Assembly (NCBI GenBank): GCA_023052935.1
Contig: CM041292.1
Location: forward strand, 147,746,439-147,810,438
From: Piezodorus guildinii
Lineage: Eukaryota > Arthropoda > Insecta > Hemiptera > Pentatomidae
Direction: 5' to 3'
Length of the DNA: 64,000 bases
In this document: positions 11,512 through 21,409 of the stretch, in pieces
Layout of the letters: each line of letters starts with the position of its first letter
Position numbering within the stretch: the stretch's first letter is position 1
Program-made: the position numbers and the translations under genes
The notes under the pieces: model-generated
The model's input: the letters and a program-made list of their open reading frames with translations, nothing else
Told to the model about the DNA's origin: nothing
The model's database searches: none

Positions 11512-14088
11512 CTAATGGAATTTAGAGAATTTTAATGGTATAAGGTCTAAAATAAATGGAATATTTAGGTCGCGGTGTAAGGTATGGTTGGATACATAAT
11601 AAGGAGCATTAACTATTGTTCGGAGGACTTTTGATTGGAAGGATTGAATGCGTTTGATGTTAGAAAATTTAGCTGTCCCCCAAAGTTCAAGTCCGTAGGT
11701 CCAGATAGGTTTCAGTACTGTCTTGTATATTAGCAGTTTGTTCTCGATAGATAATTTAGAATTTCTGTTCAGTAGTCTGTATAATTGTCCAAACCGTCGA
11801 TTAAGTTCTTGTCGTTTAAGTCTAGTATGCGGGTTCCAAGTTAGTCTTTTGTCCAGAAGGAAGCCAAGATACCGGACTGTGTCGGAGAAAGGAAGCGGAA
11901 CGGAGTTAAAGAGAACCGGAGGGCAGGATTGCCTTCGAAGGGTAAAGGTGACATGTCTGCATTTGGATTGATTTACTTTGATTCTCCAGTTGTTACACCA
12001 GTCTTCAATTTGAGAAAGGTGTGTTTGGAGGCCTGTAGATGCAATTTCGGGATCTAAGTGAGAGGATAGGATAGCTGTGTCATCAGCGTACGTTGCTAGG
12101 AAGGTATTAGGGCAGAGAGGAATATCAGCCGTGTATATATTGTAGAGAATAGGACCAAGGACACTACCCTGAGGAACACCGGATTCGACTGGATAATAAT
12201 TGGAATATTCTGCACCACAACGAACTCGGAAGGAGCGGTTTGATAGATAGGATCGGAGGACTAGGTATAAGGATAGGGGTAAATGGTTTTTGAGCTTAAA
12301 GAGCAATCCCGGGTGCCACACCCGGTCAAATGCTTGCGTTATGTCCAGAAATGCACCCGAGCAGTACTCCTTGTTCTCAAGGGCAGAGGAAATATGGTCA
12401 ACGACTCGGAGCCCTTGCTGAACGGTTGAATGTTGGGAACGGAATCCAAATTGATGGGAAGGAATAGTGTGGGATTCTAATAACGGTAATATTCGTTTGA
12501 GGAGGATTTTTTCAAAGATTTTTGAAAGGATTGGGAGTAGGCTGATAGGTCTATATGATGTCGTAGTGTTAGGAGGTTTACCTGGTTTTAGGAAGAGAAT
12601 TATTGTGGAATGTTTCCATAAGAGAGGAAAATGAGTAGTGCGTAGAATGGAGTTGTAAATATATTTAAGAAATATAACGGCTTTAGATGGAAGCTGTCTG
12701 AGAATCTGAGGAGTGAGGAGATCGTATCCAGGAGATTTACGGAGTGCAAGTTTTCGGAGAAGATATTTGACCTCAGAGGGATTAACTGCTTTAGGAGGTA
12801 ATGAAAGCGGGATTGGAGACTGAAGGAACTGTTCCACTACTGAAGTGTGGTTTGGATTGGATTCTGGATGAGGTGTGAAGACTTGGGAAACGTATTTGGC
12901 AAGTTCCTCGGCTTTGTCTTCATCAGACGCAGCCCAGGAACCATTACTACGACGGAGGGGATGGGAAATATGGTGGGATTTCAGAATTTTCTTGGTGACA
13001 TTCCACAGGGAATTGTCACAAGCCGAAAGAGAAGAAAGGAAGGAACTAAAGGATTGGGAACGGAAGGTCGCCAACTCCCTCTTTAATTGTCTACAATAAA
13101 AGTTATAGGAGCGGCGATCTGTGGGGTGACGGGTGCGTTGCCATAAGGATCTGGATCGGCGTTTGGTGCGGATGAGGTCTATGAGGTGTTGTGGTAAATG
13201 ATTTTGGTTATGACTTATCTGGGAGTGCTTGGGAGAGGAGGCAGTCCAAACAGCTTGTTGAATAGCGATGGTGAAGGAGTTTACGGCATCGTCAAGGTCA
13301 TCTGGAGTTTTGAGTTTCATTCTGAGGTCAATATCACTGGTCAGGATTTGGCGAAAAAGGTCCCAGTTTACTGGTCCTCTGATAAATGACGGTGGGGTGG
13401 GTTTAGGAATAGGAATTAGGGATACTTTAAGGAGCAATGGACTATGGTCAGAGGACAGTTCATCAAGGCGAGTCACCGACATGTTTAGGGAGCCTAATCC
13501 GCTGTGAATGAAGAAGTCAAGGATGTCAGGATTACGGTTAGGATCAGTTGGCCAGTAGGTAGGGGAGTCAGGAGGCAGGAGGTTGAAACGTCTAGAGCTG
13601 AGTGCAGACTGTAAATTCCGCCCACGACAATTCGTGGATCTGCAACCCCATTGTTGGTTCTTAGCATTCATGTCTGCACCCAGAATGAAGTGGTTTCCTA
13701 AGGCATTGAGGAAGGATTCGAATAGAATGTCGGAGATGGAATGTTTAGGAGGGCAGTACGGTGATGCGAGGGTGATCGGAAAAGAAAAAGTCTTGATTAC
13801 TATGGCGGTGCATTGTAGGAAATCATAGGAGGGAACTGGGAGTATATGGTGGGAGAGGGACTGGTGCACAATGACAGCAGTACCGGCATGGGCTTTTCCA
13901 TCTGGGTGGTCTGTACGGTATGTTACGTATTGAGGTATATTGAAGAACTGTTTAGTGGTTAGTCTAGTTTCAGTTATAAGTGCTACATCAACGTTTTTGT
14001 CTTGCAATAAAGCTGTAAGTTCGTCAGTGTGATTTCTAACACCATTCGCATTCCAAAGGAGAATGGACAAGGAGTTAGGTGTTGTCAT
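11512..14088 (-). CDS. Jockey-1 ORF2: endonuclease / reverse transcriptase (premature TAG)
   Basis: 858 codons that nick target DNA and copy the element RNA in the nucleus. Residues 1-225 are an apurinic-like endonuclease: LLWNANG near 10-16, ITETRL with the metal-binding Glu near 40, GADMNAKN near 137-144, DILDFFI near 188, and SSDHSP with the catalytic His near 215. The reverse transcriptase spans about 440-700: YRPISLLP, FGFRSQHST, FLDITQAFD, GVPQGSVLGP and YADD near 667-670. The ATG directly follows the ORF1 TAA. The frame stops at TAG (11512-11514), yet the same frame continues 37 more codons to TAA at 11404-11406. The sister copy at 49 kb has CAA (Gln) at this point and the same tail, so the stop is a mutation of this copy. 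The core motifs are intact; effect on activity unknown. Confidence 0.95.
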   Translation of the reverse strand: MTTPNSLSILLWNANGVRNHTDELTALLQDKNVDVALITETRLTTKQFFNIPQYVTYRTDHPDGKAHAGTAVIVHQSLSHHILPVPSYDFLQCTAIVIKTFSFPITLASPYCPPKHSISDILFESFLNALGNHFILGADMNAKNQQWGCRSTNCRGRNLQSALSSRRFNLLPPDSPTYWPTDPNRNPDILDFFIHSGLGSLNMSVTRLDELSSDHSPLLLKVSLIPIPKPTPPSFIRGPVNWDLFRQILTSDIDLRMKLKTPDDLDDAVNSFTIAIQQAVWTASSPKHSQISHNQNHLPQHLIDLIRTKRRSRSLWQRTRHPTDRRSYNFYCRQLKRELATFRSQSFSSFLSSLSACDNSLWNVTKKILKSHHISHPLRRSNGSWAASDEDKAEELAKYVSQVFTPHPESNPNHTSVVEQFLQSPIPLSLPPKAVNPSEVKYLLRKLALRKSPGYDLLTPQILRQLPSKAVIFLKYIYNSILRTTHFPLLWKHSTIILFLKPGKPPNTTTSYRPISLLPILSKIFEKILLKRILPLLESHTIPSHQFGFRSQHSTVQQGLRVVDHISSALENKEYCSGAFLDITQAFDRVWHPGLLFKLKNHLPLSLYLVLRSYLSNRSFRVRCGAEYSNYYPVESGVPQGSVLGPILYNIYTADIPLCPNTFLATYADDTAILSSHLDPEIASTGLQTHLSQIEDWCNNWRIKVNQSKCRHVTFTLRRQSCPPVLFNSVPLPFSDTVRYLGFLLDKRLTWNPHTRLKRQELNRRFGQLYRLLNRNSKLSIENKLLIYKTVLKPIWTYGLELWGTAKFSNIKRIQSFQSKVLRTIVNAPYYVSNHTLHRDLNIPFILDLIPLKFSKFH

Positions 14089-15399
14089 TTAAGGATTTTT
14101 TAAGGAAGGGATTAAATTTGATACGAGATTAGTAAGTAGTGATATTAGCGGCATAACAAGAGATTTGATTTCAGTGATGAAGGATGTCATCAAACTTGTA
14201 AGGTCTGTGACATTTGATGGAGGAGGAATATGAGAAATTTGATGCGGATGAGGTTTTTGAGGGTTGGGTAAATTTTGAGGAATAGGTGGTTGTGGAAGGG
14301 GTTCAGGATTTTGAAGTATGCGTTGTTTCGGCAGGGCCTCTTTGTTCTGGTTCCCACCTCCAAGTAGATGGGCAAATGTTACATTGGAATCAATTGTTTT
14401 TGAAGGTTGTCGTCTGCTTCTGATCGGTTCAGCTGTTTCATCCAGATTTTGAGGTTTTTGGTATCTGCTTTTGAGGTTCTTGTAGATTTGACATCCCTTG
14501 TAATTAGCCGGGTGGTCCTCTAGGCACAGAGCACATACAGCGGGTGTTGATCTTAATCGTGTACATTCTTCTGATTTATGTTGCTCACCGCATTTCACAC
14601 AGCGTGGTGTGTGGTGACAGTAAGTTCTCGTATGACCATATGCCTGACAATTATGGCACTGAACTATTTCTTTCTTAGTGTAAGGTTTCTCAACTCTTAC
14701 ACTAGTATAGTACAACCTATTGAGGTCGTAAATTTTTTCAACTCCTGTTGATGGTTCCAAGTCCACGAAGAATAGAGGCAGTGGAATTTTATCTTTTAGG
14801 ACATTGGTCACTTGCCGCACTTTATAGCCTATCTCCGTCAGTTCTTCTTTGATAGCTGTAACTGGTGTCGAAGGGTGTAGGTTTCTAATTACAACCCTTA
14901 AAGCTCTCTCCTGGCGCAACTGACAGGTATGAAAATCAGCTTTGGTCTCAGTCAGATATTTCACTATTTTTCTGTAGCTTTCGGCGGTAGTCGGGGATAT
15001 TTTAGTATCACTGGTTCTACTTATACAAGAATAACTATTAGGATCAGTTACTTTGTTTAAATGCGCACACATCAGTTGAAAATTTTTAATATTTTTAACA
15101 AATATTGGTGGAGGTAGTGGTTCCCTGGGTATAGGAGAAGATTCCATGGTTTCTTTTTCATTTTGGAGGATCTGAAATGGATTCGGTGTAAAAAACGGCG
15201 ATTCATCAGTTAATCCTTGTGATGATGTGCTAGGCTGTGGTTCAGATCCTAAAGAGGTAGCTGAAGCGGTCGCTGGTGGAATCATTTTTTTATTATTTTC
15301 ACGGCGAGGTCTCTGTTTTGTAGGAGACGAGTTTGAACCTGCAGATCTAGATCTTTTACTTGTAGCTTTTGAGGACATAACTTGATGGAAATATCTCAT
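14089..15399 (-). CDS. Jockey-1 ORF1: zinc-knuckle nucleic-acid-binding (Gag-like) protein
   Basis: 436 codons. In Jockey elements ORF1 binds the element RNA and helps form the transposition particle. Residues 1-60 are Ser/Lys/Arg-rich and disordered. About 160-240 resembles the region before zinc knuckles in Jockey Gag proteins. Three CCHC-type knuckles lie at about 248-303 (CHNCQAYGHTRTYC, then CVKCGEQHKSEEC, then CALCLEDHPANYKGC). The C-terminal third is Pro-rich (about 355-400) and ends in a hydrophobic Leu/Ile stretch. The second Met (residue 8, at 15378) has a purine at -3 and starts MSSKATSK, like MSKNST in Jockey-2 ORF1, so it may be the true start. The stop TAA is immediately followed by the ORF2 ATG with no gap. 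Confidence 0.93.
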   Translation of the reverse strand: MRYFHQVMSSKATSKRSRSAGSNSSPTKQRPRRENNKKMIPPATASATSLGSEPQPSTSSQGLTDESPFFTPNPFQILQNEKETMESSPIPREPLPPPIFVKNIKNFQLMCAHLNKVTDPNSYSCISRTSDTKISPTTAESYRKIVKYLTETKADFHTCQLRQERALRVVIRNLHPSTPVTAIKEELTEIGYKVRQVTNVLKDKIPLPLFFVDLEPSTGVEKIYDLNRLYYTSVRVEKPYTKKEIVQCHNCQAYGHTRTYCHHTPRCVKCGEQHKSEECTRLRSTPAVCALCLEDHPANYKGCQIYKNLKSRYQKPQNLDETAEPIRSRRQPSKTIDSNVTFAHLLGGGNQNKEALPKQRILQNPEPLPQPPIPQNLPNPQKPHPHQISHIPPPSNVTDLTSLMTSFITEIKSLVMPLISLLTNLVSNLIPSLKNP

Positions 15400-15401
15400 T
15401 G

Positions 15402-15460
<59 letters not shown>

Positions 15461-15780
15461 GGAAAAATAATAAATAAATAATGAGATGAGAATGAGAAGG
15501 AAAGATAATAAAAGAAAGATAAGCTAAAGAAAAGCAAGCCCGAGCTTGCCGAGCTAGCGGCAATCAGCTGATCAGTGACCCTCCTTTCACTTTTCGCGAT
15601 TCTACAAAGTAAATTATAACTTTGCTTACCGATATTTCTCCAATATTCACTGCTGTGGTTTTCTTGAAGTCTAGTGATGTTTTCCAGACTGAACTCAAGC
15701 GAATTCCTACTGAAAAGAGCAAAAATCTGAGAGACGAAGTAACGTATGACTGTTATCATCGAGCGCATCAGCTGTTCTTT
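15400..15780 (-). promoter_or_regulatory. Jockey-1 5' UTR with 55-nt poly(T)
   Basis: 381 bp between the right-hand target-site duplication and the first ORF1 ATG. On the element strand it begins AAAGAACAGCTGATGCGCTC and ends in T55 (15459-15405) just before ORF1. Jockey-type LINEs use an internal promoter starting at their first base, so this is where one would lie; no motif is assigned. An upstream frame (15768-15403) runs into the poly(T) as Phe repeats and is unlikely to be a protein. Confidence 0.7.
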
Positions 15781-15825
15781 TAAACCTGAATTAGATGGAA
15801 TTTATTAATTTACAAATCTAATATG

Positions 15826-16098
15826 TGGCTGAGTGGCTAGCGCGCTAGTCTCTCATGCTACAGGTTATGAGTTCGAATCCAAGTCCCGGCGGGGCTTTTA
15901 TAAGGATTTAAAAAAATGTGGATTCACTCACAACCTCTCCTCAGGGTATGTGAGACCCGTCAGCCAAAGGGTGGCCACTCACAAAATTAGTCGTAGGGAT
16001 GGTTACACTAAAAAAATTGAATCGCGAAACGTGAGTATAAACTCGCAAGAGTTTACACCGCGAGGCCCAGGGTCTACACATCCTGTCGCGCCACTGGA
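15826..16098 (+). mobile_element. SINE1 copy, slightly 5'-truncated
   Basis: Begins within the head at TGTGGCTGAGTGGCTAGCGC; A box TGGCTGAGTGG and B box GAGTTCGAATCC are intact. The body carries GTGGCCACTCACAAAAT and CGCGAGGCCCAGGGTCTACA, ending GTCGCGCCACTGGAA. It lies only 33 bp beyond the Jockey-1 target-site duplication. About 5 bp of the usual head are missing. Confidence 0.85.
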
Positions 16099-17744
16099 AT
16101 AAGAAGAAGAATATGTAAATATCTTGTTTTAAAGATATGTTGATAATATTATTAATCAATAGAAATATTCAATTATATGGCAATAGGAGAGTTTGTCTTT
16201 TGTCGTTTGACTACTCTCATATAATTTGCCAAAAAAAAAAGAAAAAAAAAAGTAAAGTAAAATAAAAGATATAACATGAAAAAGTATTATTAAAACTAAT
16301 TTACAACTACATTATACAAATACAATAAGTAACTGTTTATGGAGTATAACTGTTCACTCATAGTAGCTCAAAAATAAACAATTATTTTTACTAAAAAATC
16401 CTCAATGTTCTTGAAAACTTGCATACTTCAGTTTAAACAATTAATGTAGAGGAAATGTTTTTAAATTAAATTCTTTCATGTGAAAACAATATTAAAAGTA
16501 AAATTTAGAGCTTGTATTTGTATTTTTATCACACTATTTGTAATTGTTAATACTATGTTAAAAATAGTGTAATAAAAATGAAATAATTTAATGGGATATT
16601 ACTATAATAATTTATTAATTTGATCTTTTTTTATTCAGTGATCTTACTATTTGTTTCTATAAAGTAGTAAGGAAAGTGGTAATAGAGATTTTGACAGTTG
16701 TAATGAGACTAGATGAGGTAACGGTTACAAATTATTGCAATTGGAGAGAGAATCTGACCAGTGCCTATAATTAATGATTTTAATGTATAATATTTAATCC
16801 TTCCATTTTGTAAAGAAATTATAGTAAACATACAAGTGATTTGAATTCAATCGAAACGCATAATGTTACCATTAAACCTGACTTTAAGAGCAAATAGCTA
16901 AAACTTTTTTTTTCATTTTCGCTTTTTTTTTTCTTCCTTTCTCTAATCTGGTTTTTATTTAAACCGTCATCATACTATAACTCATAACTGTCGCTAACAT
17001 ACAAAATAAAACTAATATAAAAAAATCTCCTGTGTGTTGGTGGAAAAGCCACGTTTTTCTTTTCTCTTTTCAGGAATATGTACTGGAAAAGAGAAGATCC
17101 AGAGAGTAAAACATTGTCCTTTATTTATTGTTTGGTGTTTGTGGTATTTCTTAGAATTAATATATTTACAGAATCGTTGTCACACGATATATGTACTTTC
17201 ATTGAAATAAATTTAATTTAATTGTATTGTTTCATTAAAAATTAATTTAACCATTTTATGCTCAACAATTTGAAAATAAACATCAAAGAGATAGTGATAT
17301 TCTGAAAATTAAATGATCTTACAAATACTTCAGTATGTCCAAATTCTTAGCAGCTATGAATTTCTTGAGAACTTTCGATAAACTTAAATATTATTAAATT
17401 ATTTAATGTATAACTTAGAAGTCCACGTCTGTTAAGAAAATATTGTAAGTTATTTTCATATTTTATAAAAAAAAAAAAATAAAGAAAGAAAGAAAAAATA
17501 ATAATAAAAATAAAGGCGGTTTATTTCAAATATATATAATAGAAAATAATTTTTCTTATGGAAATGGGTCCCTTGGAAACAACGAATATGTGCCATTAAA
17601 ATATATAATGTGTCGGGCCAAAAGGCATAATTAATTCTCATTTACAATGGTGTAAGAAGAAAAAAACTAAATTAAGCAATTAATTTATCAACTAAGGTAG
17701 GTATGAGCAATTCAAAATTAATATTTGATTTGAAACACCAGTGT
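16099..17744. other. AT-rich, nothing recognised
   Basis: Homopolymer-rich intervals near 16230-16260, 16900-16930 and 17460-17510. No coding region, RNA gene or inverted repeat that I can support. Confidence 0.5.
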
Positions 17745-20070
17745 TATTGAGCGCCTGTTTAGGAATACAGAACGTATTGGAACAGTAGGGGATTTAATAA
17801 TGAAAGAGAAGAAGCATGGCGGATATGAGTAGGGTAGGGAATTCCAGAGATAAGTACAGCGGACAAGAAAGGAATGATCAACGATTGTTGTACTACTTTG
17901 GCAACTTAAATTCCAGAAGACTGTGGATATAAGGAGCGAGGAGGGTGTTAATGGTTTTATCCTAAGGAAAGGTATGATCCTAGGGAATATTGTCTGCTAA
18001 TTGGGGGAAGTTTACTCGCCGTATAATTGAATCACATGAGACCTCTTCGGAGTGTTGGGGACAAATCGTAAAAATATGTTCATGATTTGCCATAGCCTGT
18101 CCTCAAGCACTGTTGAGATGATACCACTATATACTAAGGACTTAAAGTCAAAGTGGGAAAAAATAAGTGAGGGCATAAGGAGCTTACGGGTGGATAGTAA
18201 AGATGATGAAAACGATAAAAATATTTGAGGGTTCTTATTGTTCTTCAAGACATTTGGGTCATATGGGGTTTTTAGGAAAGGGTTTGGGCAATGATTATGG
18301 ACAGAGGAACTGAAGGTGATTGGGTGTTGATTTGAGATTAGATTCGGAAATGTATTATTGGTTGTGAGGATGGAATTGGAACCTATAAAAATGGTTTGAC
18401 TTTTCATAGCATTCAGCTTTACTTTATTCAGGGTTGTCCAGGCACAGATTCTATCCAGTTATTTGTAAATTTCGGCAAATTCTACAAATGATCCGGGAGG
18501 AGAAAAGGACTGGTAGATCTGAAACTCGTCAGCATGGGTTTGGAAGCAGTCTTGAATTGAATTGGGAAGATCATTATATCGGTATTTAAAATGAGGGGAG
18601 ATATGCTTGAGCAGTGGGCCACACCTGCCGAAAGGGCACGAAAAGAAAGGAAGGATAGTTAGGAATGGTGACAGCTTGAATCCTATTTCAGAACCAGAAA
18701 ATAGTACTGTTAGATCCTTATACTTTCAGGACTGTAATTTGAAAAAAAGGATTGGGTGATCAAGGAAGTCGAAAGCTTTTGAAAAGTCTAGAAGTATTAG
18801 TACTGTTAGTCTCTTTTCGTCCATGGCGGTGTGCATCTCGCTAGTGATTTTGAGGAAAAGCCAGGCGGATTGTGTGGTAACGCCGAAAACCATCTTCGAA
18901 TGGAAATGGTTGAAAACCATGTTAGTGAGGATCAAGAAATTTGTACTTTTCGAGGAAGTCAGACATTTGTGAAATGATAGAGAGGATGGGAATTAGGCGA
19001 TAGTCTTTAGGAATTGTGGGGTTAGAGGTTTCATGGATATGGAGCGCTATTGCTTTTTTCTAAGGGAATATAGAATTTTGGAGTGAAAAATTATAGATGA
19101 AGAGAAGAACTGGTATGATGTCGGGAAGGCATAATTTTAGTAATTCAACACGTTCAGTGCGGTACTGGATCAATTGACCCTGTGTTTAACTTCCCACAAG
19201 AGTTGAGCCTTGTAAGAGGTAAACTTCTAAAAATTTCAAAATTTAATTATATCGCATATTCCGATAAAAAATAGAAAGGGGCCAAATGACCCAGTGCCGC
19301 ACAGAGGTTTACGTTTCGTCCTCAAGTGCGGGGCAAAAAATAAAAATTATTAATGAGTACAACTTCCATAAGCTTAATGAACTTTTGAATAAATCAATTA
19401 ACGCCCGGCTGCGGTGGTTTACTCACTTAAACCTTTGTAGTGGGAAAACAAATGATTTAACCTAAATTAATCAATTTTCAGGAGGCTGAATACATTTAAA
19501 AAAAGATGAGATAAGGGGTCGACACATGTCGATAGTTAATGCACGGGGTCATTTGACCTCTTGTCGCAATTGTGGATAGTTACGCATTTCTCCTTCCGTA
19601 CTTAACGTGTTAACAGGAATTCCATCTATTTCTATAGATTCGGTATGAGGTTTCATTATTGAGGAGATAAGATCAGTTAGTGAGGTATCGGAATAATACA
19701 AATTGTTGGGATTAAATAATGGAACTGAAGAAAATTCGGAGGAATTATCTGAGCAGAGAGATACATAAAATAAATAAAAATTAAATTCATGGAATGAGAT
19801 TTGTAGAAAGACAATTGGAGAAGGAGTTTGTCTTGGGATTTGGACCAGAAGAGAGTATGTGAAAGTAGTTGGATTATATATAAACTTATATGATCTACAT
19901 TAATATATATAATATATGTACATGTATTGTGGTTAGACCAGGTTGGAAAAGATACTATGCAGCTTGCGGTGTTAGGCTGGTTAAGATGGAGAAGATAGGT
20001 AACGATTTGTTTTGGAGGCCAGAGCCCGAACTGGGCTGTAGTGCCTAAGCTGTATGTATATATATACATA
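17745..20070 (-). pseudogene. CR1-like LINE reverse transcriptase relic, split by a MITE
   Basis: Reading the minus strand from 20070 downward, fragments of a CR1-type polymerase appear in order: ESIEIDGIPV (19641-19613); after the MITE, ELLKLCLPDIIPVLLFIYNF and IPKDYRLIPILS; then LKITSEMHTAMDEKRLTVLI with LLDFSKAFD (RT block around 18785); HADEFQIY near 18510 (a decayed YADDxQIY, Tyr to His and Asp to Glu); LDRICAW and LNAMKSQTIFIGSNS; finally WNSLP near 17840. Frameshifts and stops are frequent, so it is dead. No endonuclease or poly(A) was identified. The clade call rests on motif wording and could be another Jockey-superfamily group. Confidence 0.8.
19145..19613. mobile_element. piggyBac-type MITE with TTAA target site
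   Basis: The left end reads TCAA (a decayed TTAA) + CACGTTCAGTGCGG; the right end, inverted, reads TTAA + CACGTTAAGTACGG. Twelve of the 14 terminal bases match. The length is about 469 bp including both target sites and there is no transposase. TTAA targeting is the hallmark of piggyBac. It interrupts the CR1-like RT, and removing it with one TTAA copy restores the reading frame across the join. Confidence 0.8.
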
Positions 20071-20214
20071 CATATACTTTTTGTCTACAACATCAAATAG
20101 AAAATTATCATAAAATAAACGCTTTAATGTTTTTATTTGCAATGCTTTTTGATAATGAATTTCTTTATTTTAAACATTATTAATAATTAATGTGAATAAG
20201 TAAATCTTTCTGTA

Positions 20215-20360
20215 TTTATTGGCCAACTTGTACATTTAGCAGTTTTTTTATCATAATAGTAATAAGATGATATGTTTAATTTGTTCAAATCTACAAAATT
20301 GGGGGTACCTCAGTGGAAGAAAATCTAAACTATGGCATTTAAGCCCTGTCTGTATTTATT
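20215..20360 (-). repeat. Rep-A fragment
   Basis: Short piece with GATGATATGTTTAATTTGTT, CTACAAAATT, GGTACCTCAG and GGCATTTAAGCCCTGTC, in the same order as inner Rep-A at 21645-21735. Confidence 0.7.
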
Positions 20361-21122
20361 ATATAATTTATATTCCTTTCCTTTTATCAAAATTGAAAAA
20401 GCAGTAAAATAAAAATTAGTACAACTCTGCCTCGAAAATTCCACAGAGGTGAAAGAGGTTGTAATCCCTCGAATTTCCCTGGGGAAGAGGGGGTGGTTTG
20501 TCTCATTCAACTCTGCTAAGCTGTCTTGAAGATTGAAATTTCACGTTTGTTCAACAGATAGAATTTAGCACCTGTAAGGAACTGATCCCCAATTTTTCAT
20601 CCAGCCATCCAATCAAGTAACTGTTCTTTTCAAGTAAAAGAACTACAATTATCTCTTTTTTCGTTTTCTCTTCATCAAATCGGTTGGTATTGTATGAAAG
20701 AAAAAAAAAAGTTATTCCTCATGTAACATAAATAATTAATAAGAATTTTAGTTGATGATATGTATATCAATTAATAAAATATTTTTATATTCGTATGGAT
20801 TTGATGGTATTGTGGATAGATTTTTTTTTTTTTATTTTTTATTCATCATTCGAAACATAGGAAAAAACTGCTTATTTGCAAAGCGAAATGGAAATAAGTA
20901 TTCCATGAGATTTTTATTTTTTATTTTTCTTCTTATGAAAACAATAACATTCTTTGTATCAAAATCATTAATAAGAAATCTTGCACGGCTTTCACTAACC
21001 TCGTTTGTTAAAATAAATTTGACTATCTTTAAATACACTTAATAACTAATGAATAGAGTTCGAAAAGGTTTAAAGAGATATATTAAGTTTTTTTGGGAAC
21101 ACGTATTTTAGTTCAAATAATA
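20361..21122. other. AT-rich, no gene
   Basis: Frames at 20752-21042 and its reverse shadow are Phe/Ile/Lys-rich low-complexity translations of T- and A-runs. Nothing supports coding. Confidence 0.5.
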
Positions 21123-21370
21123 TCACTAATCGGACGATGCTACAGTGGGAGTCCTAAATTTTGCCTATCCAGGTTTATTCAGGATAGGGATCTTAAACGA
21201 GTACCTGACATCGCTGGGTCTCGGGACCACCTTTTAACGCCCCTTTCGAAGGAGAATATGTTCTACATTTTACACCGATTACAAAAATCCTAGGGCCACC
21301 TGCGGGTTTGAACCCGAGACCTTGGGCATAAGAGGCTGTTATGCTAAACACCATGCAAAAGGTAACCCCA
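21123..21370 (-). mobile_element. SINE2, tRNA-derived (diverged)
   Basis: Minus-strand copy of the SINE at 41004-41296. B box GGTTCAAACCCG and the TAGCATAACAG A box are recognisable near 21300-21345. The body has CTAGGATTTTTGTAATC, CTATCCTGAATAAACCTGGA and GGACTCCCACTGTAGCATCG. The central part is more diverged than in other copies. Confidence 0.8.
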
Positions 21371-21409
21371 TATAAAATTGTTATCCATTACAATAAGTAA
21401 GATTTATTC

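Larger units (their letters stand above)
11127..15792 (-). mobile_element. Jockey-1, full-length non-LTR retrotransposon with target-site duplications
   Basis: The same 12 bases TAAACCTGAATT stand at 11127-11138 and 15781-15792, so the element proper is 11139-15780 (about 4.64 kb) on the minus strand. In order it has a 5' UTR with a 55-nt poly(T), ORF1 (zinc-knuckle, Gag-like), ORF2 (endonuclease plus reverse transcriptase), a 3' UTR of about 265 bp with AATAAA, and a short A-tail of about 8. Two-ORF architecture, CCHC triplet and EN/RT motifs place it in the Jockey clade. Related 3' pieces lie at 49005-49870, 56960-57312 and perhaps 963-1207. The exact duplications and long open frames suggest a fairly young insertion. 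Confidence 0.93.

Noticed and set aside
12847..13828. Several plus-strand frames of 60-82 codons across Jockey-1 ORF2
   Set aside because: Antisense shadows of the LINE coding region.
15403..15768. 121-codon frame ending in Phe repeats, upstream of Jockey-1 ORF1
   Set aside because: Runs into the poly(T) of the 5' UTR; no recognised domain and no counterpart in Jockey-2. Treated as 5' UTR.
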